A stretch of DNA of 64,000 nucleotides from positions 992,001 through 1,056,000 of the forward strand of contig NZ_AP029019.1 in the NCBI RefSeq assembly GCF_037101375.1, written 5' to 3'. The DNA is from Acidovorax sp. DW039 (GTDB lineage Bacteria; Pseudomonadota; Gammaproteobacteria; Burkholderiales; Burkholderiaceae_C). Below the pieces are notes generated by a model that was not told where the DNA came from, searched no databases, and saw nothing but the letters and a program-made list of their open reading frames with translations. Positions 30,091 through 41,314 of this stretch are shown here, in pieces; the first letter of the stretch is position 1, and each line of letters starts with the position of its first letter. The translations under genes and the position numbers were made by a program.

Positions 30091-30168
30091 AAGTGCTTTG
30101 TTGATCAGCCTGAGGCTGATAGACCCGTTCACTGAGCGCAGTTGATGCGCCGTGCAGGTTTTGACAAA

Positions 30169-30202
30169 CCTGTCCTGAGCTTGTTGAGGGCTCAACCCGA
30201 AC
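30169..30202. repeat. Second dispersed repeat, inverted copy
   Basis: On the minus strand it reads GTTCGGGTTGAGCCCTCAAC-AAGCTCAGG, matching the TTCGGGCTGAGCCTGTCGAAG type seen after pgi. A shorter look-alike lies at about 30125-30150. Confidence 0.6.
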
Positions 30203-30321
30203 AGATATTTCAAGTTCCACCAGTCAGGCTCCATAGCCCTTGGTGTGGATATGGGGGCTTATCTTGGCGTCATGCCGAACGCCGCCCGGTCAAGCCAGAT
30301 CACGCCGCAAGCGCCCATATG

Positions 30322-30358
30322 AAAAAACCCCGCCGGTCTCGCAACCTGCGGGGTTTTT
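30322..30358. terminator. Bidirectional intrinsic terminator between eda and groEL
   Basis: Six A, CCCCGC (30328-30333), a 14-nt loop, GCGGGG (30348-30353), five T. The A- and T-runs on both sides let it end transcripts from edd-eda on the plus strand and groES-groEL on the minus strand. Confidence 0.85.
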
Positions 30359-30428
30359 GCCATAAGGCGCGGCCTTTATGGCTGCCTTGCCGGATCGTGG
30401 CCAGCTTGGCAGCGAAAGGCCGTAGGCA

Positions 30429-32150
<1,722 letters not shown>

Positions 32151-32172
32151 GAGTGAGTCAGAGGGGCGAGAA

Positions 32173-32463
32173 TTACTTCTCGACCACTGCGAACAAATCG
32201 TCTTCTTTCATGACCAGCAGCTCATTGCCGTTGACCTTGACGGTCTGGCCCGAGTACTTGCCGAACAGAACGCGGTCACCGACCTTCACGTTCAGGGCGA
32301 TCACATCACCCTTGTCATTCTTCTTGCCAGGACCCACAGCCAGCACTTCACCTTGGTCAGGCTTCTCAGCGGCGTTGTCAGGAATCACGATGCCGGAAGC
32401 CGTCGTGGTTTCGCTTTCGATGCGCTTGACAATCACGCGGTCGTGCAGAGGGCGAAGGTTCAT
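32173..32463 (-). CDS. groS: Co-chaperonin GroES (Hsp10)
   Basis: 96 aa. The full-length signature [19 protein letters not shown], a mobile loop ([21 protein letters not shown]), and [37 protein letters not shown] are all intact. It forms the heptameric lid of GroEL. It is the first gene of the operon, with the CIRCE operator 82 bp upstream. Confidence 0.99.
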   Translation of the reverse strand: MNLRPLHDRVIVKRIESETTTASGIVIPDNAAEKPDQGEVLAVGPGKKNDKGDVIALNVKVGDRVLFGKYSGQTVKVNGNELLVMKEDDLFAVVEK

Positions 32464-32545
32464 TGCATTGCTCCTGTTTCAATAAAAAGCGGATGTACTC
32501 AGCGCCCGAATACCGGGCGCAACCATAAACTGCCATCAGGGAGTG

Positions 32546-32572
32546 TTAGCACTCGTCTGTGGTGAGTGCTAA
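32546..32572. promoter_or_regulatory. CIRCE operator for HrcA
   Basis: Perfect arms TTAGCACTC (32546-32554) and GAGTGCTAA (32564-32572) with the canonical 9-nt spacer. HrcA bound here would repress groES-groEL until heat stress. Confidence 0.95.
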
Positions 32573-32600
32573 TGATAGGGCTGTCTGTGTCGATTTCAAG
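32572..32600 (-). promoter_or_regulatory. Promoter of groES-groEL
   Basis: On the minus strand: CTTGAAA then, after a 16-nt gap from TTGAAA, TATCAT. This fits a vegetative promoter and also resembles a heat-shock sigma-32 layout (CTTGAAA, 13 nt, CCCTATCA). It abuts the CIRCE operator, so HrcA would block the start site. Confidence 0.65.
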
Positions 32601-32739
32601 ACACCGAACTGTGGCGAGGGCTAAATTTCTTTGCGGCTTGATACCTAAAAACAGTCAATAGCCTATGTCTGGCAATGCCAGGTAGCTACCAAAAAGATAG
32701 CGAGCCACAGTAGGGCGCTTTTCCTGGACGCGTTCGTTG

Positions 32740-33450
32740 TCAAGGCAACGGACACTCCAAGGCACTCAGAACCATTTTCACTATCACCTCTTCCGCCTTC
32801 TCAAAATCCTTGTCCGTCAGCGCTGGCTTGCCCAGCAGCAGGGCAAACTGGGCTTCCTGGTCGGCGTATGCCTGCGTGACGGACCAGATGATGAACATGA
32901 GGTGGGTGAAGTTGACGCGGGCGATGCGACCCTCTTTGGCCCAGCGTTCAAACGTACGCACTTCGGTTTTGAGCAGGGGGCCGACCCGCTCGGCGATGGC
33001 TTGGCCGTAGCGTGGGGCTCCTGCAATCACTTCTTTGGTGAACACCTTGGCACCTTGTGGGTGCTCACGCGAGTAGCGCAGCTTGGCGCGGATGTACTGC
33101 CGCAGGGCGGCTTGGGGGTCATCACTATGGGAGAGATCTTCCATGCCCGCCAGCCACTGGTTGAGCACATCGTCCAGCACGCGCTGGTACAGCGCCTCTT
33201 TGCTGGGAAAGTAATAGAGCAGGTTGTGGCGGCTGATGCCTGCGGCGGCGGCAATGTTCTCCAGCGAAGCGCCTTCGAATCCGAACTGGGAAAAGTGGCT
33301 TTCGGCCTCCTTCAGGATGCCTTGCTCCTTGAGCAGGCGGGAGGGCTTTGGGGGGCGCGCGGCGGGCTCTGATGAAGTAGCCGGGGTGGTGCGGTCGCTC
33401 TTGCGAGCGGGCGAGGCGGAGGGCTTGGAGGGCTTTCTTGTGGCTGTCAT
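32740..33450 (-). CDS. TetR-family regulator, RutR-like
   Basis: 236 aa. After a Lys/Ser/Pro-rich tail of about 38 residues comes the TetR helix-turn-helix (FGFEGASLENIAAAAGISRHNLLYYFPSKEALY). The C-terminal domain (REHPQGAKVFTKEVIAGAPRY, LMFIIWSVTQAYADQEAQ) matches the RutR/YcdC C-terminal family. RutR senses uracil or thymine and controls pyrimidine catabolism. Here the gene is divergent from the reductive pyrimidine degradation operon, with two RutR-like palindromes between them. ATG 33450 (MTATRKP) is preferred over one 18 bp upstream. Confidence 0.88.
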   Translation of the reverse strand: MTATRKPSKPSASPARKSDRTTPATSSEPAARPPKPSRLLKEQGILKEAESHFSQFGFEGASLENIAAAAGISRHNLLYYFPSKEALYQRVLDDVLNQWLAGMEDLSHSDDPQAALRQYIRAKLRYSREHPQGAKVFTKEVIAGAPRYGQAIAERVGPLLKTEVRTFERWAKEGRIARVNFTHLMFIIWSVTQAYADQEAQFALLLGKPALTDKDFEKAEEVIVKMVLSALECPLP

Positions 33451-33509
33451 TGCACCATTGTGGAACAAGCTGTAACCCCAAAACCTGGCATGCGGTTTGC
33501 TGTAGGGAT

Positions 33510-33543
33510 TTTACCAATTGGTAAATTTTTACCAGTAAGTAAA
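33510..33543. promoter_or_regulatory. Two tandem RutR-like operators
   Basis: TTTACCAATTGGTAAA (33510-33525) is a perfect 16-bp palindrome; TTTACCAGTAAGTAAA (33528-33543) is a weaker copy starting 18 bp later, on nearly the same helix face. Both resemble the RutR consensus TTGACCA-N2-TGGTCAA. They lie between the TetR gene and the pyrimidine-degradation genes. Confidence 0.75.
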
Positions 33544-33607
33544 TTGACCACAAGCCGAGCACCGTGTGGACCACCCGCAGGCATCGGCACAACGACCGAG
33601 GACCACG

Positions 33608-33769
33608 ATGAACCCTCTGGAAATTGCCAACGCTGGCGCGCGGGGCTACGCCGCGTCGCTGGGTCATGTTGCCTTGCAGCACATGGCTGGCTTGAGCCTC
33701 TTTGGCCAGGCTCCTGCCGTCCGCCCAAACCACCCCCACCCACATCCCCACTTTCCGGAGGAATCCTGA
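33608..33769 (+). CDS. 53-residue leader ORF coupled to preT
   Basis: 53 aa, family not recognised. It has its own good Shine-Dalgarno (GAGG at 33598-33601, 6 nt before the ATG). The N-terminal two-thirds (MNPLEIANAGARGYAASLGH, LQHMAGLSLFG) could form an amphipathic helix, and the end is His/Pro-rich (NHPHPHPHFPEES). Its TGA overlaps the preT ATG (TGATG), and the preT ribosome site GGAGG lies inside its last codons, so preT translation is probably coupled to it. It is the first ORF after the RutR-like operators. Confidence 0.5.
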   Translation: MNPLEIANAGARGYAASLGHVALQHMAGLSLFGQAPAVRPNHPHPHPHFPEES

Positions 33770-35139
33770 TGGACACCCCTGCAAGCCGCGCTTGCGGCAT
33801 TCATGCTGCGCGTCTGAATCTCGCTGACTACGCCGTCAACTTTGGTGATGCCCACCCGCCGCTGAACCGGGCGCAGGCGCTGATCGAGGCGGAGCGTTGC
33901 TACTACTGCCATGACGCGCCCTGCGCTACCGCGTGTCCCACGGGGATCGACATTCCCTCGTTCATTCATCGCATCGCGCAGGACAACAACCGCGGTGCAG
34001 CGCGGGCTATTCTGGAAGCCAACCCGCTGGGGGGCATGTGCGCACGGGTTTGCCCCACCGAGGTGCTGTGCGAGCAGGCCTGCGTACGCAACACCAATGA
34101 AGACAAGCCGGTAGAGATTGGTGCACTGCAGCGCTACGCCACCGATGCCTTTTTTGCACGCCCCGGCGCGCCGCTGTTCCAGCGTGCTGCGCCCACGGGC
34201 AAGCGTGTGGCGGTGGTGGGCGCGGGCCCCGCAGGGCTGGCCTGCGCACATGGGCTGGCGGTGCGTGGACACGATGTGGTGCTGCTGGAAGCGCGCTCCA
34301 AGCTGGGCGGTCTGAATGAATACGGCCTTGCCAGCTACAAGACCACAAATGACTTTGCCCAGAAGGAGGTGCAGTGGCTGCTCTCCATCGGCGGTATTGA
34401 AGTGCGTACTGGGCAGCAACTGGGGCGCGACTTCACGCTCGACAGCTTGCTGGCCAGCTATGACGCGGTCTTCCTGGGGCTGGGCCTGCAGGGCGTCAAC
34501 GCGTTGGGCATTGCCGAGCCGCAGGCGCAAGGGTTGCGCAATGCGGTGGACTTCATTGCCGAGCTGCGCCAGAGCACGGATCTTTCCGCCTTGCCCGTCG
34601 GGCGACGCGTGGTGGTGATTGGCGGAGGCATGACAGCGGTGGACGCCGCGGTGCAGTCGCGCAAGCTGGGCGCTGAAGAGGTGACCATCGTCTACCGCCG
34701 GGGGGCAGATGCAATGTCTGCATCGACGGTGGAGCAGCAATGGGCGCAAACCAACGGTGTGACCATTCGCCACTGGGCAGCGCCTAAAGAGGTGCTGTGC
34801 GAAAACGGTGCAGTGACCGGCATGCGCTTTGCCGTGACTGCGCCAGACGCCTCTGGCAAGTTGACCGAGACCGGGGAGTTTTTCACCCTGGCCGCCGACA
34901 TGGTGCTCAAGGCCATTGGGCAGACCTATGTGGCAGAGCCTGCAGGCAAGGCGATCACTCTGGAGGCGGGGCGCATTTGCACGGATGAAGCAGGCCGCAC
35001 CAGCGTGGCGCGTGTGTGGGCCGGTGGTGACTGCCGCGCAGGCGGGCGAGACCTGACGGTGGAGGCGGTGGAGCACGGCAAGGTGGCCGCCATCTCCATC
35101 CATGAAGCGCTGACTGCTCCTGTGGCCATGGCGGCCTGA
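33769..35139 (+). CDS. preT: NAD-dependent dihydropyrimidine dehydrogenase subunit PreT
   Basis: 456 aa. The N-terminal domain binds two iron-sulfur clusters (CYYCHDAPCATACPTGID and CARVCPTEVLCEQACVR). FAD-binding VAVVGAGPAGLACAHGLAVRGHDVVLLEA follows near residue 145, then NAD-binding VVVIGGGMTAVDAAVQSRKLGA and the C-terminal VWAGGDCRAGGRDLTVEAVEHGK. With PreA it reduces uracil and thymine to dihydropyrimidines, step one of reductive pyrimidine degradation. It starts at ATG 33769, overlapping the leader ORF stop. The next gene encodes its partner. Confidence 0.95.
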   Translation: MDTPASRACGIHAARLNLADYAVNFGDAHPPLNRAQALIEAERCYYCHDAPCATACPTGIDIPSFIHRIAQDNNRGAARAILEANPLGGMCARVCPTEVLCEQACVRNTNEDKPVEIGALQRYATDAFFARPGAPLFQRAAPTGKRVAVVGAGPAGLACAHGLAVRGHDVVLLEARSKLGGLNEYGLASYKTTNDFAQKEVQWLLSIGGIEVRTGQQLGRDFTLDSLLASYDAVFLGLGLQGVNALGIAEPQAQGLRNAVDFIAELRQSTDLSALPVGRRVVVIGGGMTAVDAAVQSRKLGAEEVTIVYRRGADAMSASTVEQQWAQTNGVTIRHWAAPKEVLCENGAVTGMRFAVTAPDASGKLTETGEFFTLAADMVLKAIGQTYVAEPAGKAITLEAGRICTDEAGRTSVARVWAGGDCRAGGRDLTVEAVEHGKVAAISIHEALTAPVAMAA

Positions 35140-35185
35140 AGCACTGGCGACACCACCCACATCCACGAACACAAGGGAGCCTCCC

Positions 35186-36493
35186 ATGGCAGACATTCGC
35201 AGCAATTTTTTGGGCATCCACAGCCCCAACCCCTTCTGGCTGGCCTCCGCGCCGCCTACCGACAAAGAGATCAACGTGACCCGCGCCTTTGAGGCAGGTT
35301 GGGGTGGCGTGGTGTGGAAGACACTGGGTGAAGACCCACCGGTCGTCAACGTCAGTGGCCCGCGCTACTCCACGCTCATGTCGCAAGACCGCCGCGTGAT
35401 CGGCCTGAACAACATCGAGCTGATCACCGATCGCCCCCTTCAGACCAACCTGGAAGAGATTGCACGCGTCAAGCGCAACTGGCCCGACCGCGCCATGATC
35501 GTCTCGCTCATGGTGCCTTGCGTGGAAGAAAGCTGGAAGCGCATCCTGCCCATGGTGGAAGACACCGGTGCCGATGGCATTGAGCTGAACTTCGGCTGCC
35601 CGCACGGGATGAGCGAGCGCGGCATGGGTGCCGCCGTAGGGCAGGTGCCCGAATACATCCAGATGGTGACGGCCTGGTGCAAGCACTACAGCAAGCTGCC
35701 GGTGATCGTGAAGCTCACGCCCAACATCACCGACGTGCGTCACCCGGCGCGTGCGGCCAAGGCGGGCGGGGCCGATGCGGTGTCGCTCATCAACACCATC
35801 AACTCCATCATGGGCGTGGACCTGGACCGCATGGTGATGAGCCCGAGCACCGACGGCTGGGGCTCGCACGGCGGCTACTGCGGCCCAGCCGTCAAGCCCA
35901 TTGCGCTGAACATGGTGGCCGAGATCGCGCGAGACGCGCAGACCGCCGGGCTGCCCATCAGCGGCATTGGCGGGGTGACCACCTGGCGCGATGCGGCTGA
36001 GTACATCGCGCTGGGCTGCGGCACGGTGCAGGTGTGCACCGCCGCCATGGTCTATGGTTTCAAGATCGTGCAGGACATGTGCGACGGCTTGTCCAACTTC
36101 ATGGACGAGCACGGCTATGCCACGCTCGACGACTTTAAGGGCCAGGCCGTACCCACTGTGAAGGACTGGAAAAACCTGAACCTCAACCACGTGGATAAGG
36201 CCGTCATCAACCAGGACGCCTGCATCCAGTGCGGCCGCTGCCATGTGGTGTGCGAAGACACATCGCATCAGGCCATCACCTTCAGCAAGGAAGGCGGTGT
36301 GCGCAAGTTTGAGGTGAATGAGGCCGAGTGCGTGGGTTGCAACCTGTGCGTGTCGATCTGCCCTGTGCCCGAGTGCATCACCATGCGCAGCCTGGAGCCG
36401 GGCGAGGTGGACCAGCGCACCGGAACCCCCGTGTCTGCCGAGTACGCGAACTGGACGACACACCCCAACAACCCGCAGCGCGTGGCCGCTTGA
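35186..36493 (+). CDS. preA: NAD-dependent dihydropyrimidine dehydrogenase subunit PreA
   Basis: 435 aa. An FMN TIM-barrel of the dihydroorotate-dehydrogenase class fills most of the protein (NPFWLASAPPTDKEINVTRAF, GIELNFGCPHGM, KLTPNITDV, GIGGVTTWRDAAEYIALG). The C-terminus carries two [4Fe-4S] motifs, CIQCGRCHVVCE and CVGCNLCVSICP. It pairs with PreT to reduce uracil/thymine with NADH. It is 46 bp after preT with GGAG before the ATG. Confidence 0.96.
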   Translation: MADIRSNFLGIHSPNPFWLASAPPTDKEINVTRAFEAGWGGVVWKTLGEDPPVVNVSGPRYSTLMSQDRRVIGLNNIELITDRPLQTNLEEIARVKRNWPDRAMIVSLMVPCVEESWKRILPMVEDTGADGIELNFGCPHGMSERGMGAAVGQVPEYIQMVTAWCKHYSKLPVIVKLTPNITDVRHPARAAKAGGADAVSLINTINSIMGVDLDRMVMSPSTDGWGSHGGYCGPAVKPIALNMVAEIARDAQTAGLPISGIGGVTTWRDAAEYIALGCGTVQVCTAAMVYGFKIVQDMCDGLSNFMDEHGYATLDDFKGQAVPTVKDWKNLNLNHVDKAVINQDACIQCGRCHVVCEDTSHQAITFSKEGGVRKFEVNEAECVGCNLCVSICPVPECITMRSLEPGEVDQRTGTPVSAEYANWTTHPNNPQRVAA

Positions 36494-36684
36494 TCTGGCT
36501 CGAAGATGTGCAGCGGAAGGGCCTGCTGTGAGGACTTTTCTCCGTTCTCTCGGGTGTGCTTCTTGCGTCGCAACGTCTGGCCCCAAGGCTTCCTTGCCCG
36601 GCGCTGGTGCATGTCCCCTGCGTTGGGCAATGCATTGGCCGGGATGTGTGCAATACCGATGAGGTTTCTGACAGGAGTACCGGA

Positions 36685-38142
36685 ATGATGAACAGTTCCA
36701 GTGGCACCGCTTCCATGGGCGTGCCCGCGTCTGCATCCAGCGACCAGACGCTGGCCAACGAAGACCTGCTACCCACCACCGCAGCCCAGCGCCATTGGGG
36801 CTGGAAGGACTTTGCGGCCCTGTGGGTGGGCATGGTGGTTTGCGTGCCCACCTACACCATGGCCAGCTCGATGCTGGACCAGGGATTTTCCTGGCAAATG
36901 GCGGTATGGCTGGTGTTTGTGGCCAACTGCATTGTGCTGGTGCCCATGCTGCTGATCGGGCGTGTGGGGCCCAAGCACGGCATTCCTTTCCCCGTGCTGG
37001 CGCGGGCCTCGTTTGGTGTCAAAGGGGCCAACCTGCCTGCGGTGCTGCGCGGGCTGGTGGCTTGCGGATGGTTCTCCATCAACTGCTACTTTGGTGCCCT
37101 GGCACTGCACGGGTTTCTCAACATCCTTGGCATGGGGCTGGCGGGGCCTGCGCAGGGCGAGACCATCAGCACCTCGCAGTTCGTGTGCTTCCTTGCCTTC
37201 TGGGCGGTGCACATCTGGTTCATCTGGAAGGGGCCTGAATCCATCCGCAAACTGGAAGTGATTGCCGCGCCGTTGATGATTGCAGCGTCTGTGCTTCTGG
37301 TGGTGGTGCTGATGGTGAAGGTGCCCTCAGGCCAGCTGTTCAACCTGCCCGCCAAGGTGGTGGAGGGTGGCCCCAAAACCTGGGCAGCCCTGACCGGGCT
37401 TGTGGGCTTCTGGGCCACGCTGGCGCTCAACATTCCTGACTTCACCCGTTTCGCCAAGTCGCAAAAAGACCAGGTGCTGGGCCAGGCTGTAGGCTTGCCC
37501 ATTCCCATGGCGCTGTTCTCCATGGTGGGGGTGATTGGCTTCTCGGCTTCGGCCATTCTGTATGGCAAGGCGCAGCTGTTCCCGGATGGCCTGCTCACGC
37601 AGATGGGCAGTGTGGCTTCCGGCCTGGGGCTGCTGGTGATCTTGCTGGCCAACCTCACCACCAATGTGGCTGCCAACCTGGTGTCTCCCTCGTATGACTT
37701 CAGCCAGTGCGCGCCTAGCAAGGTGAGTTTTCGCATGGGTGGGCTGATTGCTGCGCTGATCGGCCTGGTATTCATGCCCTGGAAGTTGCTCGCCACCTCG
37801 GGCGGCTATCTGTTCACCTGGCTGGGCGGCTACGGCACGCTGCTGGGGGCGATTGCGGGCGTGCTGCTGGTGGACTACTACCTGGTGCGCAAGACGGAGC
37901 TGAAGGTCAACGACCTGTACCGCCGGGGCGGTGAGTACGAGTACAGCAACGGCTGGAATGTGCATGCCCTTGTGGGCTTCTTCCTTGGCGTGTTGCCTTG
38001 CCTGCCTGGCTACCTTGCCGTGTCGGGCGTCATCGACAAGGCCTCTGTGCCGGGGCTGCTGCTGGGTCTGTTCGACTTTGGCTGGTTCTTCAGTTTGGCC
38101 GTGTCGGGCACCTATTACTACCTGACGGCCAAGAAGCGCTGA
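36685..38142 (+). CDS. NCS1-family nucleobase/hydantoin permease
   Basis: 485 aa, about 12 membrane segments. NCS1 motifs: DFAALWVGMVVCVPTYTMASSML, FPVLARASFGVKGANLPAVLRGLVACGWFSINCYFGA and LALNIPDFTRFAKSQKDQVLGQAVGLP. Family members import uracil, hydantoins, allantoin or cytosine with sodium or protons. The position between preA and dihydropyrimidinase points to uracil, thymine or dihydropyrimidine uptake. ATG 36685 has AGGAG 7 nt upstream; the 190 bp before it show no other gene. Confidence 0.92.
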   Translation: MMNSSSGTASMGVPASASSDQTLANEDLLPTTAAQRHWGWKDFAALWVGMVVCVPTYTMASSMLDQGFSWQMAVWLVFVANCIVLVPMLLIGRVGPKHGIPFPVLARASFGVKGANLPAVLRGLVACGWFSINCYFGALALHGFLNILGMGLAGPAQGETISTSQFVCFLAFWAVHIWFIWKGPESIRKLEVIAAPLMIAASVLLVVVLMVKVPSGQLFNLPAKVVEGGPKTWAALTGLVGFWATLALNIPDFTRFAKSQKDQVLGQAVGLPIPMALFSMVGVIGFSASAILYGKAQLFPDGLLTQMGSVASGLGLLVILLANLTTNVAANLVSPSYDFSQCAPSKVSFRMGGLIAALIGLVFMPWKLLATSGGYLFTWLGGYGTLLGAIAGVLLVDYYLVRKTELKVNDLYRRGGEYEYSNGWNVHALVGFFLGVLPCLPGYLAVSGVIDKASVPGLLLGLFDFGWFFSLAVSGTYYYLTAKKR

Positions 38143-38168
38143 GCGCGGGCAACCCCCTTTATCTCTAA

Positions 38169-39656
<1,488 letters not shown>

Positions 39657-39682
39657 CCGCTGCAATGCATCCGGAGAACACT

Positions 39683-40942
39683 ATGGACACCCAAGTCAAA
39701 CCCAACATCGAGAACCTGCGCATCAACGGCCAGCGCCTGTGGGATTCGCTCATGGAGCTGGCGCAAATCGGCGGCACCCCCAAGGGGGGCGTGTGCCGCC
39801 TGACGCTCACGGACCTGGACAAGCAGGGCCGCGATCTCGTTTTGGGCTGGGCCCGCGAAGCGGGTATGAGCGTCACCATCGACAAGATCGGCAACGCCTT
39901 CATGCGCCGCCCCGGCCGCAACAACAGCCTGCCGCCCATCATGACGGGCAGCCACATCGACACCCAGCCCACGGGCGGCAAGTTTGACGGCAACTACGGC
40001 GTGCTCGCGGGCATCGAGGTGGTGCGCACGCTCAACGACCATGGCATCGAAACGGAAGCGCCCATTGAGGTGGCGTTCTGGACCAACGAAGAAGGATCGC
40101 GCTTTGTGCCCGTGATGATGGGCTCGGGCGTGTTTGCCAAAGCCTTCACGCTGGAGCACGCTTATGCCGCCACCGACACCGAAGGCAAGACGGTGAAGGG
40201 CGAGCTGGAGCGCATCGGCTACATCGGCGACCAGGAGCCCGGTGACCACCCCATCGGCGCCTACTTTGAGACCCACATCGAGCAAGGCCCGGTGCTGGAG
40301 GACAACGACAAGACCATTGGCGTGGTGGAAGGCGTGCTCGGCATCCGCTGGTTTGACTGCACCGTGATCGGCATGGAAGCCCACGCAGGCCCCACGCCCA
40401 TGGGGCTGCGCAAGGACGCGATGCTGGCCGCCACGCGCATCATGCAAGACGTGGTGGCAGCCGCCCACCGCCACCCGCCGCACGGCCGGGGCACCGTGGG
40501 CATGGTGCAGGTGTTCCCCAACAGCCGCAATGTGATTCCGGGCCGGGTCAAGTTCAGCATTGACCTGCGCAACAGCACCGACGCGCTGGTGGACCAGATG
40601 GCCGCCGAGGTCAAAGCCTTTGCCGACCAGGTGGCCAAGGAGCACGGCGTGCAGGTGCAGATTGATCTGGTCTCCAGCTACCCTGCGCAGCAGTTCCATG
40701 CTGAATGCGTAGAGGCAGTGGGCCGGGCGGCTGCCAAGCTGGGCTACAGCCACATGCCTGCTGTGTCGGGCGCGGGGCACGACGCTGTGTACATGGCCAA
40801 GCTTGCGCCCAGCGGCATGATCTTCATCCCCTGCAAGGACGGCATCAGCCACAACGAGATCGAGGATGCCAGCCCCGAGCACATCACCGCCGGGTGCAAC
40901 GTGCTGCTGCATGCGATGCTGGAGCGTGCGGGCGCTGCTTGA
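39683..40942 (+). CDS. M20-family Zn hydrolase, probable N-carbamoyl-beta-alanine amidohydrolase
   Basis: 419 aa. Metal-site motifs GSHIDTQPTGGKFDGNYGVLAG (His, Asp), FWTNEEGSRF (Glu-Glu) and a C-terminal SGAGHDAVYMA...GISHNEIED. This is the amidase/hydantoinase-carbamoylase branch of M20, which includes beta-ureidopropionase. Its place after dihydropyrimidinase indicates hydrolysis of N-carbamoyl-beta-alanine to beta-alanine, CO2 and ammonia. ATG 39683 has GGAG 7 nt upstream and is preferred over ATG 39665. An L-N-carbamoylase cannot be ruled out by sequence alone. Confidence 0.92.
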   Translation: MDTQVKPNIENLRINGQRLWDSLMELAQIGGTPKGGVCRLTLTDLDKQGRDLVLGWAREAGMSVTIDKIGNAFMRRPGRNNSLPPIMTGSHIDTQPTGGKFDGNYGVLAGIEVVRTLNDHGIETEAPIEVAFWTNEEGSRFVPVMMGSGVFAKAFTLEHAYAATDTEGKTVKGELERIGYIGDQEPGDHPIGAYFETHIEQGPVLEDNDKTIGVVEGVLGIRWFDCTVIGMEAHAGPTPMGLRKDAMLAATRIMQDVVAAAHRHPPHGRGTVGMVQVFPNSRNVIPGRVKFSIDLRNSTDALVDQMAAEVKAFADQVAKEHGVQVQIDLVSSYPAQQFHAECVEAVGRAAAKLGYSHMPAVSGAGHDAVYMAKLAPSGMIFIPCKDGISHNEIEDASPEHITAGCNVLLHAMLERAGAA

Positions 40943-41314
40943 GCGTCGTCTGAGTTTGCTCTGCTTTTGATAGCTGCTTGCGCTTTACAGACGGGCGCAA
41001 GCGCTGCTTTTATCTCTGGGTGCGTGCGCAGACTTAGCCCACACCGTGCGAATTGACATGTTGTTCACTTTCTTGCCCGTCGCGAGGGGCTGAAGGTGGC
41101 CGCCTTGATCACCAGGACTGCGTAGGTAGTGGTCCTCTGTGGTGGTCAAAAAGTGCATGGAAAAATCCGCGACTTATGAGAGTATGTAAGAGCCTGTAAC
41201 CAGGTTCATTCCTCTCCCGCCTGTTTTTCCCCGCGTTTTCTCCATGCCCCGTCTGCTCTGTCTGTCTGCCTTGCCAGGTGTCTTTGTCTTTGCCCACCTG
41301 CCTGGCGGGCTGGC
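40943..41314. other. Intergenic region before the GGDEF-EAL gene
   Basis: 372 bp with no gene. It holds a dispersed palindrome (40964-41013) and, at 41105-41149, a nested inverted repeat: TTGATCACCA pairs with TGGTGGTCAA (one mismatch) and an inner GGAC pairs with GTCC. The sequence after it (about 41150-41210) is relatively AT-rich and may carry the promoter of the next gene. Confidence 0.55.
40964..41013. repeat. Dispersed palindrome, copy 5
   Basis: CTTGCGCTT (40977-40985), 7-nt spacer, then a diverged arm GGGCGCAAG and GCGCTGCTTTTATCT; flanked by TTTTGATAGCTG on the left. The right half looks rearranged compared with other copies. Confidence 0.6.

Larger units (their letters stand above)
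30019..30428. other. Repeat-rich intergenic region between eda and groEL
   Basis: 410 bp with no gene. In order it holds a dispersed palindrome (30041-30090), a possible degraded copy of the second repeat (about 30125-30150), a clear inverted copy of that repeat (30169-30202), featureless sequence, and a bidirectional terminator (30322-30358). Confidence 0.7.

Noticed and set aside
32640..32710. Possible ninth copy of the dispersed palindrome
   Set aside because: AATAGCC and GGTAGCTACC flanks are suggestive, but the 9-7-9 core is absent.
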